A stretch of DNA of 64,000 bases from Massariosphaeria phaeospora (lineage: Eukaryota > Ascomycota > Dothideomycetes > Pleosporales). Under the pieces are notes generated by a model. It worked only from the letters and a program-made list of their open reading frames with translations, was not told where the DNA came from and did not search any database. The translations under genes and the position numbers were made by a program. The stretch lies in NCBI GenBank assembly GCA_011032825.1, contig JAADJZ010000005.1, positions 1,927,001 through 1,991,000 on the forward strand. Direction: 5' to 3'. Numbering within the stretch: position 1 is the stretch's first letter; each line of letters begins with the position of its first letter. Positions 23,144 through 34,979 of this stretch are shown one piece after another.

Positions 23144-24613
23144 GTAACATCACCGAGCGCTCTTTGTGTGCTGACAGCACTGGCCCTGCGCATCGCATTC
23201 GGGGTCTCATGACACGGTAACCGGTATCTTCGGCATGCCGAGCGAGAATTTGCTCAAACTTTCTATCCTCCTATCCTCAATCTGGTCGACACTGCATCGT
23301 AGGTACACCATTGATTGGCCCAAGTCCCAGAAGTCGAACGTGGCACCTTCGGCATGCTCTGTCTCTAATGCGCCTTACGCCTTGTTTTCCTACGGCTGAA
23401 GCCAAAGAAAGCATACTCCACGTCTTCTGTCATTATATTTGCTTACACCACTAACTCACGGACGAACGTAAACGAGCCATTAGCTCCGATCGGTCGCGCC
23501 CACGGCATCCAGTTGCAGTTGCAGTTGCTCTTGCCCCGTGAGCCATTCACATGTTGTGTAAATGAGCATTTTCCATGCTCTTGAAGGTCCAAACCTTCCT
23601 CGAAGCGCGTCCAGGGGCTGATATCGACGCAACCAACGGTCGATTGGGGTAGGGAAAAAACTTCTCCAGGAAGCGAGAGCCCTCCGACTGTTGACTCTAT
23701 CCTGCCGTCACCCGTGCGATGCCAGAAGTCCTCGACTCGGCTGTAAACTCTACAACCTAGTTGGGTGTGTGCAAGCTTATGCTGGACCTGCAGCAGCCCC
23801 AATTCTCTACCCCAGACAATCATGACAGTTACTGCATCATCCCTGCAGGTGAAGGCTTCAACTACGCACCACGCCTTGACTTCTAGTGAGGGGTTCCGTA
23901 CGACAGCAATAGTCCGGATGCTAAACCTCCTTTACTCTCGTCCTACCCCTTCCCTGTAAATACCCGCTCTTCATCCCTGGCGGTACATCGCGAAGCTCCT
24001 TCACAGAGTGAACATGGATGCAGCGGTTGTTCAACCATCGAAAATGTGCCAGTAAAAAGTACCGTCACAGCGCCTTTCTAGCCACAGGACTTCACGTGGG
24101 AGAAGTAACCTCCCAGAGACGGACAAAGATGCAGCGCATAGCGCGCCTGGAGTCTACTCAAATGCATGAATTGGGGCACACAGTACGCACCAACAGGCAC
24201 TAAAGCTCATCAGAGCTCCACAGCGCCACCGAAGATTTCACTAGTTCCTGTCACGTCGGCTCCAAGTATCCTTCAAATCAGACGTTATCAAACAGGTCCT
24301 ATATCAGACTGACTTCCAAATTAGGAAGACTACAATCTAATCGACTTTAGATATGCTTTCCAGAGCAGCGTCATGTTGTCGGCTTTGCTATTTAAGAGGG
24401 GAGCAGTGTTCACCAGTTTGCTTTCGTCACTTCACTACTCCACCGAACAATCAGATTTCTCAAGGCCTATTCTCAGCCGAGGACAGCTGCGCGGGCACTT
24501 GCATGTTTCCTCTATTCTTCACTTCATATCTCAACCACCACGCATCAGGACTGCCGACTCGTCTCCAGGACACCTCGATCTCCATTCACTGCACCTCCCT
24601 CCCCCGTTGAGAT
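23144..24613. other. Intergenic region
   Basis: No supported gene. Short frames on both strands lack family content. The right end (24400-24613) becomes CT-rich like a fungal leader ahead of the small gene at 24614; a TATTTAAG lies at 24389-24396. Confidence 0.4.
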
Positions 24614-24914
24614 ATGACGGACCCCAATCCCCCAGCCGACCCCTCCCAGCCGCGCTGCGGAGGCCGTAGTCTCCAGAGCCGACCCGTCCCTGCAGATGAG
24701 GTACGTACCCATGCCTCTGCTCCAGCGCCTGAACTCGGTCTAATACAAGCTGTGCCAGCGTAGACCTCACCATTCGGACCCACTCCTACAACTTTTCCCG
24801 GCTGAAACCAACTCGAGCAAGACTACGTCCAAACACACACTTTCTCCAGCTATGACGCGTTGGCTGGACGAGAAACAGCATGAGGAACCGTGGAATCCTG
24901 AGACACGTGTTTAG
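24614..24914 (+). CDS. Possible small spliced gene, 83 residues
   Basis: ATG 24614 opens MTDPNPPADPSQPRCGGRS. After 29 codons a GTACGT donor at 24701 and a CTAATACAAG branch/acceptor (24740-24749) define a 49-nt intron. Exon 24750-24914 then continues in phase to TAG: LCQRRPHHSD ... MTRWLDEKQHEEPWNPETRVY. A CT-rich leader precedes it. The intron looks genuine in length, donor and branch position. I recognise no family; the protein is hydrophilic with no signal peptide or membrane segment. Without homology or transcript data this stays a candidate. Confidence 0.4.
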
Positions 24915-26191
24915 TACCGCTTTCGGTTCCTATCTCTTTTGTGTTTTGCATAGCCCGGGCCGTATCTGAACCCTTTCCAAATCTTGTTGATATCCACTAT
25001 TTCGAGCATGTGTAAATGTCATGGTCGTTCTTCTGCCAGGTCACCGGGAACCTTCCTCTCACTAGAAACTACTCTTCTTCACTACGAGGCATGGGAGCAC
25101 GCTGTTATCTTCCTTCTTCCGGCAATGCCCATTGGGGCTTTTTCACCAACGAGCGGATATCCTCCCTCTTCTCCCTCTTCAAGCAACACCCCCCTTTCCA
25201 CAATACAGGGTTCCCCGTTCTCTGCATCACTCCTGTACCCCAGAAACCCTCGGTTGCGCAAATCGTGTATCCCCATGTCAAATCAAACAATCAAAGCTGC
25301 GAGGCACAAGCGTGCTACGAGGGTCTTCATTCGGCTTTGCTTGCAGCTCGTTCCTGTTGCTGTGCGAGGACGCGTTCAGGGCCATATGTCAATTCCTGAG
25401 CTTCGCTTTGGCGATACGCGCGTCGCTGGTGCGAGCTGCAGGCGACTGTGGGGGAGGGGGTGCTGTTAGGTGTTGGGTTTGGCTACGAGATGGATATGGC
25501 GATGTCTTCACGGTGGTATGGGCATGTGGCTAGTGCACTAGACCATTGCGGTTGGCTCGATTTTATCAGGACCATATAGCTGGTGTACATGAATGGCACT
25601 TTGTGGCTGAGGTCTCCTCCATGGCCCCGGTCTTCTATGCCACTTCGCATATCGCATCACCAAGGTCTCTCTGAAGAGTATCCGCCTGAACATGGTATCT
25701 CCTCTAGCGTCTTCCTATGAATCCTAGCCTACAAAATGGCGCAACGGGGCTTGAGCGAGAGAAAGCATAGGTATGGCACGCGATTAGTAGCATGAAGGGG
25801 TATCGCTCTGGTGTACAGTAAAAGGTTGGCGAGTCGCTAGAAATCTGGGTGGAACATGCAAGTTCGTAACACAGCTCTCGTGAGTGCATTATGGGCTTCA
25901 TCGCAGTGCCGTTAGCGCTAAGTTGATTACTAGATGTTGGGTATATTACCAATGTGTCGAGTACCTTAAATCATTCCAACATTTCGACTCCGTAACACCA
26001 TGCTGATTCTGGTTATGCCCGCCATGAAGCGCCGAGCAACCATCCAGATTCTAGGCCTCTTCCGATTCTTTTGATATCCATTCCTTCACCACCGCACATG
26101 TATTCTGACATCCAAAGTTCGAGTATCGAAGTAGTACCCCAGATGAGCTGGGGAATAACGACCTGATCGTTCCAGGCCGCCCGCACCGCTA
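24915..26191. other. Intergenic region
   Basis: No gene that I can support. Frames of 60-160 codons around 24984-25533 overlap in several registers, have many Cys/Arg/Ser codons and no splice-consistent partner. The right end is the 3' flank of PHF5A. Confidence 0.4.
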
Positions 26192-26565
26192 CTACTGGTT
26201 CCTGAAATTTTTCTTTTGGTAGAACAGATCCGTCCGCGAACTGCCCAGATTTATGATTTTGGGACATCCATCGCGATCCTTCTCGAGCCGAGTGCACTCG
26301 AAACAGTAGAAGGCATCGGAGATCCCCTCGCCGCCACAGACAACGCATTTGTTTTGGTAGTTGCCGAACGAGCATTCGTCGCAGATGCGAGCGGCGGTGG
26401 TAGGCCGAACGTACGAGTCGCAGACAGGGCATTTGCCGTCGCATTTATCGCAGAGACGTCCGATGGAGATACCGGCTTGCTTGCGGCACATGACGAGATC
26501 GCTGTAGCATGGTTAGGTGCGTACGCAAAGGTGGCGTGGGGGACTTACGGATGATGGCGAGACAT
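26192..26565 (-). CDS. RDS3: PHF5A/Rds3, SF3b-complex splicing factor
   Basis: Two exons on the minus strand: a 17-nt first exon (26565-26549, MSRHHP) and 26501-26192, with a 47-nt intron containing CTAACC. The product has 108 residues; human PHF5A has 110. Twelve cysteines (11, 23, 26, 30, 33, 46, 49, 58, 61, 72, 75, 85) form the knotted zinc-finger fold. Family blocks include [33 protein letters not shown], and the near-invariant KDRDGCPKI and [11 protein letters not shown]. The protein is a core subunit of SF3b in the U2 snRNP and shapes the branch-site adenosine pocket with SF3B1/Hsh155. The first exon is too short for frame-based detection; it is supported by the conserved start and the splice sites. 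Confidence 0.97.
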
Positions 26566-26899
26566 TGTAGCGGTTTATGTGGTGGCGCTTGCTTGTCCGG
26601 GAGTATTCGTGGGTGCAGAGAGAGTGTGAGGGAGAGAGAGAGCCGCGAACAGGAAGTAGACAGTGAGTGAACAGGTAGCTTTGTAAAGCTCGTTGGAAGT
26701 TGTGGGAAAGTTCCAAAACGGACTATGCGGGCGGGGATGCCAAGGGATGACTAATGCCTGGCGGCGGCGGCTAGCAAGCTTCGACCACCTAGGCAGCTTC
26801 GACCCATCAACGCGACTGGAGACCCACGCGCTTTTACAATTCTCTCGCGATTGACTGCCACCATACCACCTGGATCGAGTTGAATCAGTGTCATACATC
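26566..26899. promoter_or_regulatory. Shared promoter region, PHF5A and pinin
   Basis: 334 bp between two divergent start codons. The stretch contains a GAGAGAGAGAG-type purine tract near 26625-26643, which reads as a CT-rich leader for the minus-strand gene. No TATA box is evident on either strand, as is usual for housekeeping genes. Confidence 0.5.
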
Positions 26900-27968
26900 A
26901 TGGACGGCCCAATAGCGTCGGCTGTAGTTATCCCAGACGAGATAGACCTGCCACCGCCCGCAGCCTTATCACCCCCGAGCAACAAAAGGCGGCAGTCGAC
27001 CATCTCTGAGCAAGATGCAAAACGTGCGCGACTCAACGGCCATGATGCGAATCTGGACCACCAGATATCGACTGAAGGCGTCAAACCCCCCCCTAAACCC
27101 GCACCAAAGCCTAGAGAGCGAGGCCGAGAGCGAAGATTATTCGGTGCCGCTCTAGGTGCTCTCTCACAGAACTCTGCTACCGCAGCACAGAAACGCCGCT
27201 CCGAAATCGAAAAGAGACAGCAAGCTCAGCGGCAACTCGCAGAGGAAGAGAGCGAACAGAGGAAGTTGGAGCGCAGAGAGTTGCGCACTGCGCAGCGCCA
27301 GAAGGAGCAAAAGAAGTTCGAACGAGACTCTGTATGGTCTTTAGAATCCACGTTCTACAGGGGCTTACAATGACTTAGATGCAAATTCGACATGCCAACC
27401 TTCTGGACATGGCCCACTTTCTCCAGACCGTGTCAGAGCCTCGACTCGTGAGTGACACCGTGGTGTTCAGTGATAACACCAAATTGCCCTAATCGCTGAC
27501 GAGTTTTAGTACTACAAGCCATGGGAAGTCGACCCAGCGGACGAAGAACGTATACGGAACCAGATCGCCGAAGCGAAGGAGACCATCCGACAAGAGCTAG
27601 ACGAGTACGAAGCGTCACATAAGGAGAGCACAGAGCGGGGACGGGAGGTGTCTTCCGAGGTTGCCAAACAGGACGCAGATACGAGTGCCTTGGACGGTAA
27701 GAAATCTAATGCAGACTCGCAGCAGGACCCTACAGCCAATGAGAATACTAATGGCAGTATTACTCCTCCCAAGGACCCGGAATTGAGGGTAGATCATGCA
27801 GTAGGCCTCGCGAATGAGGCGGTGAGCGAGGAACCCACAGTTGCCAACGGACAGAATGGCGACACTACGACTTATGCGGATGCAGCTGACGAGTCTAACA
27901 AGGACCTGCAAATGGACGAGACCGGCGAGGAAGTGGTTGAAGCGGCAGAGGACACGGTTATCTACTGA
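26900..27968 (+). CDS. Pinin/SDK/MemA-domain protein (splicing-associated)
   Basis: Exons 26900-27331, 27379-27447 and 27510-27968, all phase 0 (introns 47 and 62 nt), give 319 residues. The ATG is at 26900; the GTG 12 bases upstream is not used. The conserved pinin core spans residues about 70-190: RRLFGAALGALSQ, a long charged coiled coil (RRSEIEKRQQAQRQLAEEE), then MQIRHANLLDMAHFLQT and YYKPWEVDP joined across introns 1 and 2. Residues before 70 include a basic KRARLNG nuclear-signal-like stretch. The acidic tail after 230 is disordered. Pinin-type proteins associate with the exon-junction and spliceosome machinery in the nucleus. Its head-to-head partner PHF5A is also a splicing factor. 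Confidence 0.93.
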
Positions 27969-29078
27969 AACACGCATAGACTTGCTACGATGTTGTTTGT
28001 GCGCTGCGTATCAGGTCGCTAGTTGGAATTGCGAGTCTGGAGGCATTTCACTATCCCCGTACACGTCTTTTACCCTTTTGGACATGTCTAGGCGCAGTCG
28101 GACTTTGTAAGTTATGGACGTATGTACTGGGCCACCCTGAGTTGGAAGATTCTAAAAAGGCTCCATTATCGGTACTCGACTAGCAGCAGTAACGGCTCGG
28201 ACGATTCCAAGGTTAGATTCCAAGGTTATCTTAGCGACTTGCTCGTTTTCCGGAAGATTAATCTTATCGTATTCTTCTCGAATAAATGGAACATGCACGG
28301 TTATAACATACTATCGGAATACCTGCAATACTGCAGCATCCCGACAAGCCGGATCGCCCTGACTTTCAAGGGCACATGGATGCACTAGGTACCTCTGTTT
28401 TCTACTACCACGCTTCATTACCGTCTGCATGCATGAACGCCGGCAAATAGCACGGTCGCCGACAACGCATCCGCCTTCAGGTCTTGCTGATGCAATGAGA
28501 TGCACCAATCTTGGTACACACTCCGAAAGTCCTTGACGTTTCCGGGACGGCGGAAAACATATACGAAAGCCCCCACGACGAGTGGGATACGTTAAGTGGG
28601 ATAATGAATTATCGCAGCGGTCCAGATGTGTGCCTGGCTATAACAACGGGTTCTATAGCGCGATGACATAGGGGATGTGGCATTTAGCAGAGATTTGGAG
28701 TCGCAAGGTTGACGTGCTGGAGCGACATAGATCAGAATGCCAGGTGGTGCGGGCAGCTCGCCAATTGCCCCCTCATGTCGTGATGGTCTGGAGGCCTGAT
28801 TGCGCTGGCACTTGCCTCGGCTCCGCGGTCACTAGGTGGTACCTACCTAGGTAGGCAGTAGCAGTCTACGGGACGGACACAGGCGGAAGGCACGAGCAGA
28901 TTTCCCCAACATTACTGTTTGACAGTGGTTTCTCCTCGACTCTCCGACTAGTCTCCGCGTTCGCCTCACCTTTGCACGCCCCAATACATCCGCTGAATAG
29001 GTTCGGTGCTGCTTGCACTCTATCTGGATCTTCTTCCTGCTAAATAAACCCGAGATAAGGTAGATTTGGCATTGCGTC
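27969..29078. other. Intergenic region
   Basis: No gene supported. It contains TAGGTGGTACCTACCTAGGTAGG near 28833-28855, an imperfect palindrome of ACCTAGGT words. The right end is the promoter of the epoxide-hydrolase-like gene. Confidence 0.4.
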
Positions 29079-30697
29079 ATGCTGCTTCAACCAATCGCCC
29101 CCGAGTCCGACGACCGCGTCGAGCACAAGACGGCTGTTCTCAACGGTTGCTCCTACCACTATCTGTACGGCGTACCGCCGGGCGGCCAGTTCAAGGCCAC
29201 TGTGTTCTTGGTAGGTCCTTTCAGAATCAACCGACGGATAACCGGCTGCCAAAGCGAAAGCTAACCGCACTGCACCTACGCGCAGATTCATGGCTGGCCG
29301 GATTTAAGCTTAGGATGGAGGTACCAGATCGCCATGCTGTTGGACGAAGGATTCCGGGTAGTCGCCCCAGATCTCATGGGATTTGGGGGCACGGTGAGCT
29401 ACCCCACCCCCCTGCATCATGATATCGCATTTCTTTGATTTCTTGTCTGTCCCTCCATGTCGAAGCCTGTCGAAGCCTGTCGAAGCCTGTCGAAGCCTGT
29501 CCAGGTCACACAACGTATCGTGGGATATGACCAGAGATCATTCCCTAGTTTACGGAAGATACAGGGCTAAGTTTGAAGTATAGGACGCCCCGAAAGTCCC
29601 GCCCAACTCCATCAATCTATACTCCGTAAAGCGGGCTTCAGACGACATTGCGGAACTTGCTAAAATCGTTGGGGCAAGGACTATCATTCTCGGGGGGCAT
29701 GACTGGTAGGCAGATCTTAGCGTTGTCTACTATAGCTTCACCCGCTGACAGGTCGACCAGGGGAGGCTGGGTTGTGTGGCGAGCTGCTCAACGGTAAGGT
29801 CCCATGAAGGTAGGCTAGTCATTGTCAAAGGATGAAGAGTAACAATGCCCAGGTACCCCGAGCTAATCTCGCACGTCTTCTCAGTCTGCACACCTTATTC
29901 CCCTCCTCGCGAGGAGTACCTCTCGACCGAAGATCTAGTAAAAGCGTTGCCGCAATTCGCGTACCAGCTACACCTTGCTTCCGGAGAAGTAGAGAAGAGC
30001 GTCAAAGATGAGCAGTCGATCCGACAGTTTCTACAGGGAATGTATGGCGGCAAGGGGCCGAATGGAGAGGTCGTGTTCGACCCTAACCAAGGGGTTTTTG
30101 TGGAGCACCTTCCCTTGATTGGCGAAGGTGGGCTTTTACATGGAAAGGTAGGTGTCAAGATCTGCGCAGTACATCTTGCGGGGATTTCATCTACTCGCTA
30201 TCCTCTTTCCGGTCTCGGCAAACTGAAAGGCAGCATGAGAGGTTGAAGGAAAACTGACGGTATCATAGGTACTCGACTACTATGTCAAGGAGTATTCTCG
30301 CCACGGTATCCACAGTACTCGTAAGCAAAACCATAGCCGTCGACTGAGGACAACACTAACAGGAGATAGTGAATTGGTATCGTACAGGGAAAGCAAACTG
30401 GGAGGAAGATCTTGCGTGAGTGACTGAATGCAGACGATATCTTGCAGGAAGCATCTGACGTTTGACAGTCTGCTGGACAAGAAGACCATATCGATCCCTA
30501 GTCTCTTCATCGGAGCGACGCACGATTCTGTCCTAAAGCCAGAAATGTCAAAGAACATGCAAGCTTTTATGCCACAGTTGACTAAAAAAGAAGTCCCAGC
30601 CTCACATTGGGCCTTGACACACAAGCCGGAAGAGGTCAACTCTATCATCAAGGCATGGCTTGAGCAGCAGGGTTTCGGGACGAAGAGCTCGCTGTAA
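29079..30697 (+). CDS. Epoxide-hydrolase-like alpha/beta hydrolase
   Basis: Eight exons: 29079-29210, 29286-29393, 29584-29705, 29761-29793, 29853-30147, 30269-30320, 30370-30415, 30469-30697. Phases agree at all seven junctions and give 338 residues, typical for fungal soluble epoxide hydrolases. HGWPDLSLGWR holds the oxyanion-hole HGWP motif. The nucleophile Asp is in ILGGHDWGGWVVW, assembled across the intron at 29706-29760. PDLMGFGGTDAPKVP, and SHWALTHKPEEV with the catalytic His near the C terminus, complete the family pattern. These enzymes open epoxides to diols through an alkyl-enzyme ester; some relatives are haloalkane dehalogenases. There is no signal peptide. Intron 3 (190 nt) is unusually long and contains four exact tandem 10-mers. 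The exon 7/8 acceptor at 30468 is the least certain; an acceptor at 30447 would leave a 32-nt intron. Confidence 0.9.
29461..29500. repeat. Tandem repeat, 4 x CGAAGCCTGT
   Basis: Four exact copies of a 10-bp unit lie inside intron 3 of the epoxide-hydrolase-like gene. They explain part of that intron's excess length. No spacers, so this is a simple tandem repeat and not a CRISPR. Confidence 0.95.
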
Positions 30698-33593
30698 GTT
30701 CCTTTCGAGCAGCCCCAAGTTCCGGCATTCAATTTAAATCAAACCTGTCGAAAATATGGTGGTGAAGTGCTCCACGTAGCTACGTTCTAGTGTTGATAGA
30801 CAATAATGAATGTTCGGTTTGCTCTTTGTGGCTTGAACGGTGCGATATCGGGATTTGGACATGAATCGCAACATGTGCGAATATGCGGGCCATGACAATA
30901 CTCTCGGACATGCAGTGGAGATATGTAGCTGCAGCGTAGCGCCGGCTAGGTACAGACGGCAATTTCCATGTCGGCGCATGGCCAGCAGCAACTTGGTTGG
31001 GAAATACTGTACCTATTAAGATATCGAGTTGGTATCTCCGATGCAGCAGGGCCACGGCGCATTCAAACGCAGGGCCCCAGCACATGGCATAGCAGACTGT
31101 GGCTCGGGCAAGCTAGTCTGTATAGTCAGTCGCTTCTGGATGAAGAGAGTGGATGCCAGGTAGGTATCTTATATTGTTGCTCAGGGCTTGGAGGACGGGG
31201 GGTTGAGGACAGCAAAAGTTCGGGTGAAGGCAGCCAGTGAGAGATGCGAAGCGTACCCTGTGGACTCGTTGGCGGTCGGAAAACAGACTTAGCAGGGCGG
31301 TCTTATCGTCAGGAAGATTGCGGAAGCTGCTCTCCGGAGCTGGTCGTGAGGGGGGAGGGGCATGGAAAGAAGCCAAACAAAGCTATTGCTGGGCTCACCG
31401 CCGCGGCGACGTCAGGTTAAATGTCTGACGTCTGTTCCAAACTGACGCTCAGTTCTGCAGATGGCGCTGCTAGATGCGGCGGGAGACATGGACGAGAGAA
31501 GCGCTGACCGCCTCCTCGAAGCAGACATGGGTGCATAAGGGCCGGCTTCAAGCTGGCAGATAGATGCATGGCGATGTCTGGACTGGCTCTGGCAGCTGGA
31601 GCGAAGGGGTGTTTCCGCCATGCTCGGTCGCTTCCAAGGTTGTCTGGCAGAGCTCGGGGCTTGACGTGGTGATGGCGGCGTACGGTAGGTAGGGGCCCGG
31701 CTGCAATATAAAGCCCCGGAAACGTGCCTTATCAGTTGGCCTGTCGAGCGTTATTCGATTGCATTTCGTGGTCGGGGGGTCTGGTAGTATTGCCCGGGGA
31801 GGCTGGGGTATTGGCAGGTACTAGGGACAGCCTTCGAGTACAGGGTAATCAACGGCGGCGCGGGACCACGACAGTGCTCTGGCGTCTGGAGGGCTACGGA
31901 GTACTCGTACGGGCGAACCTGTGCTGCTCGGCCGTCGTCTAGGAAATCGTTCTCCTAACGAGCATGTGTCGACAGTCGGCGGGGCAATCGGAGAGATGGA
32001 GGCGGGTCGGCAGCACTGTGCACAGTGACAGCTTCTGACAACGCCATGGCGTCTGCTCGCCGGGCACAATGCCGAGGCAGGCCGCCCGGACTGCAGACCG
32101 GCCATGGCTCTGCGATCAACAAGCGGCCGGGGGCCCCAGATGTCCCCTCATCTTGCTAACCTCACCTCGAGTGCCAACGGCGCTGGGCAGATCTACCATC
32201 TACCATCCAGGACGGCGCTGCGTCGGCTCCACGCCCTCTCGACCTCGGGCCGTCAGGCAGGCAGGCAGTCAGGCAGGCCAACCTAAACGGCGGCCACGCT
32301 GCCATCCGCACGCCGCAAAACGCACCTCAACAACAACGACGTCGACGTCCGCCGCGATGCTCTGATAAGCTCGCCCTGCACGGCGGTCGTCCCAGCGCGC
32401 CGGTACAGCGACTACAGATGTCGGCCACCTCCCTCGGTAGCAGTGCCGTGGTGCATGGCCGCGCGCTGGCCGTCCAACGACAACCCCCGTCGGCACTCTG
32501 CAGCAGCACCCGCTAAGGTACACGACACGGATCCGTCGCGCTGCTCTACCGGGCGCGCACTTTCTCTGGAGGCGACCCGCTGCCACATTCTCACCAGCGC
32601 GCCCCTGAGTAAGTCGGCCGCGGCATACGTGGGCATACATGTGGATATTGCGGTCCGGGCCCGCCGCGCCCTCGCAATTCCGGGGCTCTTCTGCAAGATT
32701 GTGAACCCCCTCGAGCCAGTCAGCGCCCGCCGACGCGCTGCCAACTCGCTGGCGGCCACCCGCGGCGTGCCTCTGAGATTGGGCATCTGCTGGGGACGGG
32801 TGGTGCACGAGAAAGCGTGCTGCGAGCGCCGCTCCAACGACGCTCGTCGAGACAGACCAACCCGCATATCAGGCTGAAGCTTTCTGCGCCGCCCAGGAAG
32901 AATGGGTCCATCTGCAGCCACTACTACCGACCACAATGCAGTCCTCGACGACTGCAGCTGGCGACGCGGGCTCTACGGTAAGTACCACATGTCTCTTATC
33001 GCTGTTTCACAGCGCCGCGAGCGGCCTGATAGTCTCTCTCGCCTATTGCTCGACTCCGGCCGTCGACAGACACCACGTTATACAATGCCATGATATCGCC
33101 TCAACAAGGCGCCGCGCGCCACCATTCGCCGCCTTCGCCCGTAGCGGACCTTCACAGCTGCTGATCCGGTAGAAAGTGAGTCGAAGCTCTTAGCCATGCT
33201 GCAGCGCTGGTTCCCAAGTCCCCCGGCCGTATCCACAGCCAGGCCAGGAGATCTAGCCTCATATATCTTCAGCGTAACGGGATAAAGAAAAGACTACGCG
33301 AAGTCCACCCCTTCCCGAGCTCGTCCTGCCTGCACATGCCCATCCATGTACCACTATTGACCCGCCCAGCAAATGACGTGGTAGCTTTGCGACTTTGCTA
33401 TGTGATTTCATTATCTCCTCCGATGCACGACAAAGCGCTGGCCCAGCTTTGCGCCAGACAAGCGTTGATCGAAGGGGTGCTTCCCAACATGTATATCAGC
33501 CTCCACGCCGCTCGTGGGGTGCTCAACTAGCTATCTCTCTACTTCCTTCCTACTCAATCCATTCCGTTGCCCTATCCTCCATACATTCTCGTA
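30698..33593. other. Large intergenic region, GC-rich in its middle
   Basis: 2.9 kb with no gene I can support. The 31.9-32.9 kb part is GC-rich, so long stop-poor frames overlap on both strands (for example 32269-32936). Their products are Arg/Ala-rich and lack motifs. A GGCAGGCAGGCAGTCAGGCA run lies near 32256-32276. The last 250 bases look like the CT-rich leader of the dehydrogenase gene. Confidence 0.4.
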
Positions 33594-34979
33594 ATGGCTC
33601 CCTCAGCGTTAGCAGATATCTACCCGATCCCGGCACGGCACTACACTAAAGCTGCCACCATTCAAGCAGCTGTCTTGCATGGGCCAAGAGATTTGCGATT
33701 GGTATGCTTTTCCTGTTCCGTTTACGACATCCCACACTGCCCACCTTCGTGGGGGATTCTATGTGTAGGCCATTGAAGCTAACCGTTCAATTAGGAAACT
33801 CGAACCATTTCCGATCCCGCGTCCAATGAACTCCAGATTGCCATCAAGGCTACTGGTGTCTGCGGCAGCGATGTCTCGTACTACAATAAATTCCGCAACG
33901 GCGATCTGCAGGCCGTCCAGCCACTCGCTCTAGGCCACGAGTCTGCAGGCGTTGTGGTAGCCATTGGCGACGCCGTCTCTGGTTACCAGGTTGGCGACCG
34001 GGTTGCATTGGAGGTCGGTGTGCCGTGTGACAACTGTCGGTCATGTCAGCGAGGTCGCTATAACCTTTGCCCTGGGATGAGGTTCCGAAGTAGCGCCAAG
34101 TCTGTGCCTCACTTCCAGGGCACGCTCCAGGAGCGTATCAACCACCCCGCAAAGTGGTGCCACAAGTATGTCTTGCATGAACGCTCGAAAAAGCAACCAC
34201 GGCTGACAACCTTATCTTGAAGGATCCCGTCGCACGTCTCGCTAGAGTCCGCTGCACTTCTCGAGCCGCTCTCCGTCGCAATCCATGCAACTCGGAGAGC
34301 TGGGATTGAGCAGGGTGACACGGCCATCGTATTCGGTGCTGGCACTGTGGGCCTGCTGACTGCCGCCATGGCAAAGATGTCCGGCGCCACAACCGTCGTG
34401 ATCGCCGATATCGACAGTGGCCGGGTCAACTATGCGCTGTCGAACGGCTTTGCACACAAAGGGTACATTGTCACGCCAAGGAGACATTTGACCGACACTG
34501 CGGATAAGCTCGCCGTCGCAAAGGACGTCTCTGCCGATATCATGCAAATTGCCTCCTTGAACGATCCCGACTTCGAAGGCGCCGACGTGACTTTCGACTG
34601 CACTGGCAAGGAGATCTGCATGCAGGTAGGCCTATACGTGAGTACCTAGAGCTCAAGCAACTTGAACAGAATACTGACAAGGAAATAGGCAACAAGACCT
34701 GGAGGGAAACTGATCATGGTTGGTATGGGCACGCCAATACAGACACTACCAATGTCGGCCTCGCACCTCAAAGAGGTTGACATTATTGGCATTTTCCGCT
34801 ACGCCAATACATACCCCATCGGCATCAAGATCATCTCTTCCGGCGTCCTCCCAAACCTCGACAACATGGTCACGCACCGCTTCAAAGGCCTTGCCGCCGC
34901 GAAAGAAGCCTTCGAAGTCGCCGGCAAAACCATCGACAAAGAAGGCAAGCTGGTGCTCAAGGTTCTCGTCGAGACCTAA
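33594..34979 (+). CDS. Zinc-dependent sorbitol/xylitol-type dehydrogenase
   Basis: Exons 33594-33701, 33795-34165, 34223-34637 and 34689-34979 give 394 residues; phases agree (introns 93, 57 and 51 nt). This is a medium-chain dehydrogenase. The GroES-like domain has the catalytic-zinc ligands in TGVCGSDVSYY and LGHESAGVV; residues of the structural-zinc lobe are in CDNCRSCQRGRYNLC. CPGMRFRSSAKSVPHFQGT is typical of fungal polyol dehydrogenases. The Rossmann domain has VFGAGTVGLLTAAMAKMSGA for NAD(P), and VIADIDSGR, whose Asp after the second strand favours NAD. The probable reaction is oxidation of a polyol (sorbitol, xylitol or L-arabinitol) to the ketose in the cytosol. Which polyol cannot be decided from this sequence. 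Confidence 0.92.

Noticed and set aside
24984..25533. 161- and 133-codon frames near 25 kb
   Set aside because: Several overlapping registers have similar length; no motifs, no convincing splice sites and no leader signal.
30419..30468. Alternative acceptor at 30447 in the epoxide-hydrolase-like gene, adding KHLTFDS
   Set aside because: It stays in frame, but the intron would be only 32 nt, shorter than any other here. The 53-nt intron has a CTGAC branch site.
32269..32936. Overlapping 140-180 codon frames in the GC-rich gap
   Set aside because: They occur on both strands at once, are Ala/Arg-rich and follow from low stop-codon density in GC-rich DNA.
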